DNA of 29,236 nucleotides. Source: Actinomycetota bacterium. Lineage in GTDB: Bacteria; Actinomycetota; Acidimicrobiia; Acidimicrobiales; Poriferisodaliceae. The position numbers were made by a program, and so were the translations under genes. Positions 17,070 through 24,046 of this stretch are shown here, in pieces. The number at the start of each line of letters is the position of its first letter. Position 1 is the first letter of the stretch. The stretch spans positions 1 through 29,236 of the forward strand of contig PCCJ01000121.1 of assembly GCA_002731665.1 (NCBI GenBank), written 5' to 3'. The notes below the pieces were generated by a model, which was given only the letters and a program-made list of their open reading frames with translations, did no database searches and had not been told where the DNA came from.

Positions 17070-18197
17070 TCACCAGAAAATACCCAGTAGCGAGGCGGCT
17101 TCAGACACATTGTTGCCCGCTGTCGATATTCGATCAATTTCTTTCAGCGCGTTCTGTGTGTCCAAGTCATCATCTAAGCAGGCACCCACCTCGGAGAACC
17201 CAGCTTCTTTTTTGTCATTTTTCTTCCATCTATTTAAACGTTCTTGAGCTTTAACTAGAAGCTCATTATCCCATTCCCATGAAGAGCGGTAGTGATTACT
17301 TAAGATCGCCAATCTAATGACCATTGGGTCCCATTTTTTTATTATTTCGGATACAAAGACTAGGTTCCCGTGGGATTTGGACATCTTTTCGCCAGCAAAG
17401 TTAACGCTTCCGGAGTGCATCCAATGCTTGACGAAGGTTTTTCCAGTGACAGCCTCTGACTGCGCTTGCTCGCACTCATGATGGGGGAAAATTAGATCTG
17501 ATCCGCCTCCATGAATATCAATGGTGTTCCCGAACGCTCGTAAAGCCAAGGCCGAGCATTCGATGTGCCATCCTGGTCGGCCAGGGCCCCATCGAGAAGT
17601 CCATTCCGGTTCTCCTGGCAGTGATCTTTGCCATAGAACAAAATCGAGTTTATTTCGTTTATTTTTGTCATTCGGATGTCCTCCTGAGGCGCTAGCTAGC
17701 TGGAGCATCTCTTCGTTCGTCAGACTTGATAGCTCTCCGAATCCTGGTGCAGTTGAAACATCAAAATAGACTGATCCGCCACTGATATAAGCATGACCTG
17801 AGTCGAGAACTTGACCAACTAGCTGTCGTACTTCTGATATCGCTGACGTGGCTCGCGGTTCGCTATGAGGGGGAAATAAGCCTAAAGCCTTCATGTCCTC
17901 TTCGAAAACAGCTAGAGATCGGGCTGCTAGATCAAGGTAGTGGACGCCTAGGCTGCGCGCTCGACTCAGTAAGTCATCGTCAACGTCAGTTACGTTTCGC
18001 ACACATTGAGTTAGGTAACCGAGCGATCGTAGCCTCCGTTGTAACACGTCATACGCAATAAACGTTGACGCATGACCCATGTGGGTAACTTCATATGGCG
18101 TTATTCCACAGGTATAAATTTTAACTAAGTCCGATTCTGTTGAGAATTTGACTATCTCTCTGGACCGGGTCTCATATAACCGAAAATTTGTGCTCAG
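17070..18197 (-). CDS. mshC: MshC-like mycothiol cysteine ligase with an apparent CTG start
   Basis: MshC joins cysteine to glucosaminyl-inositol in mycothiol synthesis. The product resembles cysteinyl-tRNA synthetase but carries the MshC form of the first motif, CGITPYEVTHMGHA (30-43), rather than CGPTVYD. It keeps zinc ligands Cys30, Cys214 and His239, EKMSKSHGN (KMSKS at 271-275), and DPMVIRLAILSNHYRSSWEWD, typical of MshC. At 375 residues it lacks the tRNA-binding C-terminal domain. The conserved N-terminus (FRLYETRSREIVKF) extends upstream of the first ATG at 18080, which would cut away Cys30. Between an in-frame stop at 18222-18224 and that ATG there is no ATG, GTG or TTG. The best start is CTG at 18197, overlapping the upstream TGA as CTGA. 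Confidence 0.85.
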   Translation of the reverse strand: MSTNFRLYETRSREIVKFSTESDLVKIYTCGITPYEVTHMGHASTFIAYDVLQRRLRSLGYLTQCVRNVTDVDDDLLSRARSLGVHYLDLAARSLAVFEEDMKALGLFPPHSEPRATSAISEVRQLVGQVLDSGHAYISGGSVYFDVSTAPGFGELSSLTNEEMLQLASASGGHPNDKNKRNKLDFVLWQRSLPGEPEWTSRWGPGRPGWHIECSALALRAFGNTIDIHGGGSDLIFPHHECEQAQSEAVTGKTFVKHWMHSGSVNFAGEKMSKSHGNLVFVSEIIKKWDPMVIRLAILSNHYRSSWEWDNELLVKAQERLNRWKKNDKKEAGFSEVGACLDDDLDTQNALKEIDRISTAGNNVSEAASLLGIFW

Positions 18198-18865
18198 CGG
18201 ACTGCATCCAGACCTGTGAGCTTAAGAGCGACGCGAGTTTTGTATCTCATGTTTAGCTGAAGCAGAACGGCAGTAAAGGCTTCTATTGCCGTTGCGTTAG
18301 AGAGGTTCCCGCTATCTAGGGCTCGGGCACCAGGAATGGCGTTTATGACTTCAGCAACCTTGGACGTAGCATCGCTATGGTCACTGCAAATTAGAATATC
18401 GCTGTCTAGAGGACGCGCTAGGTCACCAAGCTCATGAGCAGGGACATGCTGTAACGTTGCAGCTACTTTTGATTCAGGCAAAGTTGCTTGCATCGACGCA
18501 GCGACAGACCCGCGCGGTGGGATAAGTGGCACAAATTCATCGTCCACTCTGGCTAAAGCGTTGGACATGGTAACAACAACTTTTCCACGAAGATGAGTTT
18601 CGACTGTCCGAGCAGTAATTGATGCTGCGTCCCATGGCGTAGCTATGATGACAAACTCGCATTCAGCTGCGGCCGAATTGTCACCTGGAACGATAGAAAG
18701 TTCCCGATCGGGCCACTTTTGTTTGATCTTGTCCACCACTTCCATGGAACGATATTTGGACCTAGAACCCAAAATAATCTCGTAACCAACGTCCGCTAAC
18801 CGAGTTGCCAGGGCTGCTCCGGCGGGCCCAGTTCCACCTACTATCCCAATCTGCATACTCAGCAC
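18194..18865 (-). CDS. npdG: F420-dependent NADP reductase (NpdG-like)
   Basis: This enzyme moves hydride between reduced cofactor F420 and NADP. The 223-residue protein begins with the dinucleotide-binding loop GIVGGTGPAGAALATRLA and LGSRSKYRS, whose Arg residues would contact the NADP 2'-phosphate. It continues with FVIIATPWDA and the hallmark TMSNALA...SVAASMQATLP and AATLQHVPAHEL, found in NpdG/FNO proteins. The start is given as GTG at 18865 with AAAGG about 8 bases upstream; ATG at 18856 fits the family start better but has no close ribosome binding site. The stop overlaps the presumed mshC CTG start. It implies that the cell makes F420. Confidence 0.88.
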   Translation of the reverse strand: MLSMQIGIVGGTGPAGAALATRLADVGYEIILGSRSKYRSMEVVDKIKQKWPDRELSIVPGDNSAAAECEFVIIATPWDAASITARTVETHLRGKVVVTMSNALARVDDEFVPLIPPRGSVAASMQATLPESKVAATLQHVPAHELGDLARPLDSDILICSDHSDATSKVAEVINAIPGARALDSGNLSNATAIEAFTAVLLQLNMRYKTRVALKLTGLDAVR

Positions 18866-18878
18866 GGTAACTTGCCTT

Positions 18879-18915
18879 TAAGAGGAACTTCCAAACTGTT
18901 AAAAATTTCCTCTTA
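18879..18915. promoter_or_regulatory. 9-bp inverted repeat in the divergent npdG-fabI control region
   Basis: TAAGAGGAA (18879-18887) and TTCCTCTTA (18907-18915) are perfect reverse complements with a 19-base spacer. They occupy most of the 76-bp gap between divergently transcribed npdG and fabI. Both are good places for an operator, and the downstream arm lies 13 bases before the fabI ribosome binding site. A repressor-binding role is inferred; no binding protein is identified. Confidence 0.45.
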
Positions 18916-18941
18916 CAGCTGGGCTTTAGGAGGTCTTTCTG

Positions 18942-19712
18942 ATGGGCTTAATGGATGGCAAAAAGCTACTCATAACTGGAGTGCTGACTGATGCTTCGCT
19001 CGCGTTCGAGGTCGCAAAATTAGCCCAGGAGCAGGGGGCTGAGATTGTTTTAACTGGTGCTGGGAGGGCGATGAAGCTAACGGAGCGAACTGCTCGTAAG
19101 CTCCCGGTGCCGTGCGACGTGCTCCCTTTAGATGTAACTTCTCCCGAAGAGATATCGGCAGTTCGTGACGAGCTATTAGAGCGTTGGGGTCGGCTAGACA
19201 GCGTTCTGCATGCTATTGGGTACGCACCCGAAGCTTGTTTGGGTGGCAATTTCATGAACGCTGAATGGGAAGACGTTGCGGTAGCTGTGCACATTTCCGC
19301 TTACAGCCTCAAGGCACTTGCTGCTGGAATGGAGCCATTGTTGAGAGAAGCTAAGGGGAATGTCGTTGGGCTCACTTTCGACGCGACTGTTGCTTGGCCT
19401 GTCTATGACTGGATGGGGGTAGCTAAAGCAGCATTCGAGTCCACGGCTCGCTACCTTGCGAAATCTTTAGGCAGCCAAGGAATTAAGGTGAACTTAATTT
19501 CGGCCGGTCCGATTCGAACGATGGCCGCAAAATCTATTCCGGGTTTCTCTGCCTTTGAAGATACCTGGCAAGAAAAATCGCCTTTGGGTTGGAATGTAAA
19601 TGATCAGCGTTCTGTGGCCCGGTCAACTTTGGCGTTAATGTCTGATTGGTTCCCCTTGACTACGGGAGAAATCATCCATGTTGATGGCGGCTACCATGCC
19701 ATCGGCGCATAG
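18942..19712 (+). CDS. fabI: NADH-dependent enoyl-ACP reductase (FabI/InhA type)
   Basis: FabI carries out the last reduction of each fatty-acid elongation cycle. The 256-residue short-chain dehydrogenase-like enzyme has the catalytic pair Tyr155 and Lys162 in YDWMGVAKAAF, Phe146 in GLTFDATVAWP, the NAD-binding HAIGYAP and the C-terminal TGEIIHVDGGYH. Several stretches resemble mycobacterial InhA more than E. coli FabI. The ATG at 18942 has a perfect AGGAGG (18928-18933) eight bases upstream. It is transcribed away from npdG, and its 3' end abuts a convergent CBS-domain gene 10 bases away. Confidence 0.96.
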   Translation: MGLMDGKKLLITGVLTDASLAFEVAKLAQEQGAEIVLTGAGRAMKLTERTARKLPVPCDVLPLDVTSPEEISAVRDELLERWGRLDSVLHAIGYAPEACLGGNFMNAEWEDVAVAVHISAYSLKALAAGMEPLLREAKGNVVGLTFDATVAWPVYDWMGVAKAAFESTARYLAKSLGSQGIKVNLISAGPIRTMAAKSIPGFSAFEDTWQEKSPLGWNVNDQRSVARSTLALMSDWFPLTTGEIIHVDGGYHAIGA

Positions 19713-19722
19713 TGAGCGCTAG

Positions 19723-20772
19723 CTAATTTTCGGCTGGGTGGTCAATATCTTCTGAGAGTCGTCCGATGAGTCCTCTCATTACGTCATCTAAAGTGACTAC
19801 TCCGAGGCTGGTCCTATTGTCGGTCACAAGCGCTAAGTGAACTCGAGATTTCTGCATTAGTTGTAGGACCTCTGGTAGATTGCTCTGGCCAGAAATTCGG
19901 AGCATCGGCCTGATTGATGAAGCCGCAAGCTTTTCGGATGATTGTCCTATTGGGAGTTGCAGTAGGTCTTTCCCGTGAACAAACCCTCGCACATCATTGC
20001 TATCTTGACCCACGACGACTAGGCGAGTGTGCTGAGTCTCGTCAAAACACTTTTCGATATCGATGAGCTGGGCGTTGAGATGAACAAAGTTAACTTGCTC
20101 AAAAGGCATCATCACTTCGAGTACTGATGTGTTGCTAAATTGGAGAGCGCTTTCGATGAGACTGCGCTCCTCCGCATCAATTAGCCCCTCTTGATGAGAA
20201 TCTCTGACCATAAGTCCAAGTTCTGCTGCAGTAACAACTTCAGATACTTCTCTCGTAGGTTTAACTCGCAATACAGTAAGTAACCCATTCGATAGCCACA
20301 ACATGGCTCGGACTACTGGACGAGCTACTAATAAGTATCCGGACATTGGCCGGGACAAGCATAGAAGCGTCTTTTCTGGTCCCGCTAATGCAAGGTTTTT
20401 AGGAACCATTTCGCCCATGACCATGTGGATAAGAACCACAAGGGCGAGGGCTATGGCAAAACCAATGCTATGAAGAAGCGTTTCAGAAATTTCGAACAAT
20501 CGATTTATAAGGTTTTCGATAACTTCGGAGACAGCTGGTTCCATAAGTTTACCGACGACTATTGAACAAACGGTTATCCCCAGTTGCGCTCCACTGAGAC
20601 TTAGAAGGACATCGCTTTGTAAGCGTTGCGCCGCTATGGAACTGCGCTCTCCGGACGCGGCTCCGGCGTCAATCGCAACACGTTTTGCACCTAAAACTCC
20701 AAATTCGAATGCGACGAATGCGCCGTTGAACGAAATCAGAACAAGCCCCACTAATATGGCAACTAAGCTCAT
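19723..20772 (-). CDS. CNNM/HlyC-family membrane protein with CBS domains, short form
   Basis: Members of this family are membrane proteins linked to divalent cation transport. The 349-residue protein has a DUF21 transmembrane domain (about 1-175) with GAQLGITVCSIVVGKLMEP and HMVMGEMVPKNLALA, and a tandem CBS pair (about 205-340) with VMMPFEQVNFVH and VVTLDDVMRGLIG. It stops after the CBS pair, so the C-terminal CorC_HlyC domain is absent, unlike in its 438-residue neighbour. The ATG at 20772 overlaps the neighbour's stop as ATGA. The tandem arrangement suggests that the two proteins function as a pair. Confidence 0.9.
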   Translation of the reverse strand: MSLVAILVGLVLISFNGAFVAFEFGVLGAKRVAIDAGAASGERSSIAAQRLQSDVLLSLSGAQLGITVCSIVVGKLMEPAVSEVIENLINRLFEISETLLHSIGFAIALALVVLIHMVMGEMVPKNLALAGPEKTLLCLSRPMSGYLLVARPVVRAMLWLSNGLLTVLRVKPTREVSEVVTAAELGLMVRDSHQEGLIDAEERSLIESALQFSNTSVLEVMMPFEQVNFVHLNAQLIDIEKCFDETQHTRLVVVGQDSNDVRGFVHGKDLLQLPIGQSSEKLAASSIRPMLRISGQSNLPEVLQLMQKSRVHLALVTDNRTSLGVVTLDDVMRGLIGRLSEDIDHPAEN

Positions 20773-22085
20773 GGCTTTGCCTCTTCAGTGGAATCGGTTT
20801 CTTTGGATAACGGAGCGGGTCGAATAAACATCTCTGCTATTCGAAGCCGATCTTTTTTGTCAACGCTGAACAACCAGCCGCTCCACTCAAAGGAGTCTCC
20901 TTCGTTTGGGATATTTCCAAATTGCTGCAATGCAAAACCGGCTAATGTTTCGTAGGGTCCGTCGGGCAGGTTGAAGCCCGCTAACTCAGCTAATTCATCG
21001 GGAGAAGTTGTTCCCTCCACTCGGAAGCGGTTACCTGACTGCGCTCTAGTCAAAATCACCGGGTTGTCATATTCATCTTCGATATCGCCGACGAGTTCCT
21101 CGAGAATATCTTCGCGAGTTATCAAACCCGCTGTGCCTCCGTGTTCGTCTACCACTATGGCCAAGCGACGAGAGCCTCTTTCAAGATCCAGCAGAACTCC
21201 ATCTAGTTCGCGCTGTTCTGGAACGACGAGCGCAACTCTCATAATGGTTCGCAACGGAGTTGTTCGTCTGTCACCGGTATCAAGTCCGAAGATATCGCTG
21301 ACTTCGGCGACCCCAGCGATGTCATCCACGGTGGTGCCGAGAACCGGAAATCTTGAGTAGCCCGACTCACGAGCGATATCCAGAAGGTCCCCAATCGTGT
21401 TATTTTCGTTTAAGCACACCATTGCGGGGCGTGCAGTTAACGCATCTGCCGCTGTTTTACGCGAAAGCCTTAGCGTGCGGGTTATCAGCAACGCGTCAGT
21501 TTCAGACAAAGTTTCCTCTTGCGAAGCCCGGACCAAATATTCGAGATCGTCTAGGGATTGGCTTGACTGCATGTTTTCTGTTGGTTCGATTCCGAGGCGT
21601 CGCACTATCCTGTTTGAGATGTTGTTAAAAAAAAGAATTATTGGCGAACCAACTAGTCCATAAAGTCGAAGTATCGGGGCGAGCCCAAGTGCCACTCCCA
21701 TCGGCCTCGAAATCGCTAAATTTTTTGGTGCAAGTTCTCCAAAAATCATTTGGGCCAGTGAGGCCACAATGACTGCCATAGCTGCAACAACAACTCCGTT
21801 TGAGTCATTTGCCCTCGAAACAAAACGCCATATGGAGCCGATCGCGTCTTCAGCTATCACCCCCATCATAAGAGAAGTCAGGGTGATCCCAAGCTGAGCC
21901 GCTCCTAAATGATAACTCAGCCGACTCGATAAGTTACGTGCATTACGAGCCCGCCGATTGCCACTCTCGGCAAGTAGCTCGAGTCGTTTCGGGTCAACTA
22001 CGACGAGTGAGAATTCTCCTGCTACGAATACTGCATTGAACGCTATGAGTACAGAGACAAACAAGAGGCCGATCAACGGATTCAT
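20769..22085 (-). CDS. CNNM/HlyC-family membrane protein with CBS and CorC_HlyC domains
   Basis: The 438-residue protein has the complete family plan. The DUF21 membrane domain (about 1-190) includes GAAQLGITLTSLMMGVIAE and QMIFGELAPKNLAIS. CBS domains at about 205-330 contain ALTARPAMVCLNEN and VVDEHGGTAGLITREDILEELVG. The CorC_HlyC domain (about 345-425) contains FRVEGTTSPDELAEL and ETLAGFALQQFG. The ATG at 22085 is preceded by GAGAGGAGG. It is the first gene of the two-gene pair and is divergent from the ABC exporter across a 71-bp gap. Transport of Mg2+ or Co2+ is known for some relatives but is not shown here. Confidence 0.93.
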   Translation of the reverse strand: MNPLIGLLFVSVLIAFNAVFVAGEFSLVVVDPKRLELLAESGNRRARNARNLSSRLSYHLGAAQLGITLTSLMMGVIAEDAIGSIWRFVSRANDSNGVVVAAMAVIVASLAQMIFGELAPKNLAISRPMGVALGLAPILRLYGLVGSPIILFFNNISNRIVRRLGIEPTENMQSSQSLDDLEYLVRASQEETLSETDALLITRTLRLSRKTAADALTARPAMVCLNENNTIGDLLDIARESGYSRFPVLGTTVDDIAGVAEVSDIFGLDTGDRRTTPLRTIMRVALVVPEQRELDGVLLDLERGSRRLAIVVDEHGGTAGLITREDILEELVGDIEDEYDNPVILTRAQSGNRFRVEGTTSPDELAELAGFNLPDGPYETLAGFALQQFGNIPNEGDSFEWSGWLFSVDKKDRLRIAEMFIRPAPLSKETDSTEEAKP

Positions 22086-22143
22086 GTTCGCCTCCTCTCG
22101 CTTCTAGCGGTTACTGTTGCACTAAATCTGACATTCGTAACGC

Positions 22144-22149
22144 TACCCT
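22144..22149 (+). promoter_or_regulatory. Possible -10 element for a leaderless ABC exporter transcript
   Basis: TACCCT fits the actinobacterial TANNNT -10 pattern and ends 7 bases before the ATG at 22157, the spacing expected if transcription starts at or next to the start codon. The gene has no visible ribosome binding site, which supports the idea. No clear -35 is visible. Confidence 0.3.
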
Positions 22150-22156
22150 TGCATCG

Positions 22157-24046
22157 ATGTCATACGGCGCCACTACTCCTGAAGACCTGACTTCCTCTAA
22201 AGATGAGACAGAACCGAGCCCGGCTATTCGCAAAGACCGCTCTCTTAGCTGGCTGAAACGCTTAGGCCCTGTTCTCGCTACTCATCGTAAACGTGTTTTG
22301 CTATCGATAGCGGCGGCGATCATCGCGATGATTGTTCAGATTCTCGTACCTCGTGTTGTTGGCCTCGCTATAGATCAGGGCTTATCGGAGCGCAACAAGT
22401 CTTTATGGCCTTTCGTGGTTGTATTGATTGCTCTGGCTGTGGCTCGAGGGGTTTTTACTTTTGCCTATCGGTATGGCTTATATGGCATGGCTTTCAAAGT
22501 TGAAAATCAGTTACGGAATTTACTTTTCGAACATCTCGGGCGTTTATCATTTTCGTTTTTCGATCGAGTTCAAAGTGGGCAGATAATTAGTCGTGCTAAT
22601 TCTGATATTCGATCAGTGCAAATGTTCTTGGCCTTCGCTCCAATCATGGCAGTCCAATTCATGAGTTTCATTATCGCTATTTTGTTGATGGCTGCAATCA
22701 GTCTTCCTTTAACAGCGATAACGATGGTCGCCCTTCCCGCAGTTTTTATAGTTGGACAACGGCTCAGAAAAATAATGTTTCCGCTTTCCTGGATTGTTCA
22801 GTCTCGCCAGGCAGAGGTAGCTACTGTCGTCGATGAAAATATTAGTGGGATACGGGTCGTAAAAGCTTTCGCTGCAGAGCAACATCAGATCAACTCGCTC
22901 GGCGTTGCAGCGGTAAGGCTCCGCTGGGCAAATCTATTTCAGCACTATGCTCGAGCAGTTCACACTCCTTTTATCGAGAACCTTCCAAGAATTGCGCTTG
23001 CCCTTGTGCTCCTAATTGGAGGCAGGCAGGTAATTGATGGCACTCTCACTATCGGAGATCTTATTTCATTCAACCTCTACATAATTTTGCTTCAAGCACC
23101 ATTCAGGTTTATTGGGATGCTTTTGATTCTTGGTCAGAGAGCTAAGGCTTCCGCTGCGCGCATGTACGAGATTCTTGATGAGCCGCCTTCAGTGACTGAT
23201 AGCCCAGGAGCTATTGATCTTCCTTCCGGCAACGGATTGGTTCATTTTGACAATGTTTCTTTTGCTTACGGAACTGAAAAAATAGGAGATTCAGCTGGAT
23301 TGACTAGCTCACCTTCCATTCTTCGCCAGTTTGATTTAGTTCTTCAACCCGGAAGCATTACCGCCATTGTTGGGCGGACAGGAACAGGTAAGTCGACTGT
23401 AAGTCGGCTTTTGATGCGGTTCTACGATGTTGAGTCGGGGCAAATCACGATAGATGGCTTAGATGTTCGGTCAGTTACTCAAAGCAGTTTGCGAAATCGG
23501 ATAGGCCTTGTATCTGATGAGCCCTTTTTATTTTCAACTACCATTAGAGAAAATATTGCCTACGGAATGCCCCAAGCCACGTTTGCTGAGATTGAACAGG
23601 CAGCTCAAGCAGCTCAAGCTCACGACTTCATATGTGATCTCAAAGAGGGATATGACACAGTTGTCGGGGAACGTGGTTATGACCTCTCTGGGGGTCAGCG
23701 TCAGCGCATAGCTATAGCTCGACTATTTCTAATGCAACCTCAGATTCTCATCTTTGATGATGCAACTAGTTCTATTGACGTTGCTGTCGAGGAAGCGATC
23801 CATAAAAATTTGCTCGCGCTCCTAAAGGGCAGGACGACAATAATTATCGCTCATCGACTGTCAACGATTGCTCTTGCTGACTCAGTCGTGCTTATAGATA
23901 ATGGGGCCGTAGTCGCCAAAGGAACTCATTCAGAGTTAATGGAAACTGTGCCCTTGTATGCACAAACTCTTGCATCGAGCGATGCCGACGTGAAGCCGAA
24001 TGGTTCAGGAGCTCAAGCTATTTTTTCTGAAGGTGGAGGGCTCTAA
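22157..24046 (+). CDS. Heterodimeric ABC exporter, subunit with degenerate ATP site
   Basis: The 629-residue protein joins six transmembrane helices (about 45-345) to one ATPase domain. Its Walker A is VGRTGTGKST (about 404), the signature is LSGGQRQRIAIAR (about 509), and Walker B is ILIFDDATSSID (about 531), where the catalytic Glu is replaced by Asp. The H-loop His is present in IIIAHRLS. An Asp at that position is typical of one subunit of heterodimeric exporters such as BmrCD and TM287/288. The ATG at 22157 has no ribosome binding site. Its TAA overlaps the ATG of the second subunit. The substrate cannot be inferred; drug or lipid export is common in the family. Confidence 0.94.
   Translation: MSYGATTPEDLTSSKDETEPSPAIRKDRSLSWLKRLGPVLATHRKRVLLSIAAAIIAMIVQILVPRVVGLAIDQGLSERNKSLWPFVVVLIALAVARGVFTFAYRYGLYGMAFKVENQLRNLLFEHLGRLSFSFFDRVQSGQIISRANSDIRSVQMFLAFAPIMAVQFMSFIIAILLMAAISLPLTAITMVALPAVFIVGQRLRKIMFPLSWIVQSRQAEVATVVDENISGIRVVKAFAAEQHQINSLGVAAVRLRWANLFQHYARAVHTPFIENLPRIALALVLLIGGRQVIDGTLTIGDLISFNLYIILLQAPFRFIGMLLILGQRAKASAARMYEILDEPPSVTDSPGAIDLPSGNGLVHFDNVSFAYGTEKIGDSAGLTSSPSILRQFDLVLQPGSITAIVGRTGTGKSTVSRLLMRFYDVESGQITIDGLDVRSVTQSSLRNRIGLVSDEPFLFSTTIRENIAYGMPQATFAEIEQAAQAAQAHDFICDLKEGYDTVVGERGYDLSGGQRQRIAIARLFLMQPQILIFDDATSSIDVAVEEAIHKNLLALLKGRTTIIIAHRLSTIALADSVVLIDNGAVVAKGTHSELMETVPLYAQTLASSDADVKPNGSGAQAIFSEGGGL

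Noticed and set aside
17070..18197. Cysteinyl-tRNA synthetase (CysS)
   Set aside because: The first motif is CGITPYEVTH rather than CGPTVYD, the C-terminal tRNA-binding domain is missing and the DPMVIRLAILSNHYRS...WEW block matches MshC. Phylogeny would be decisive.
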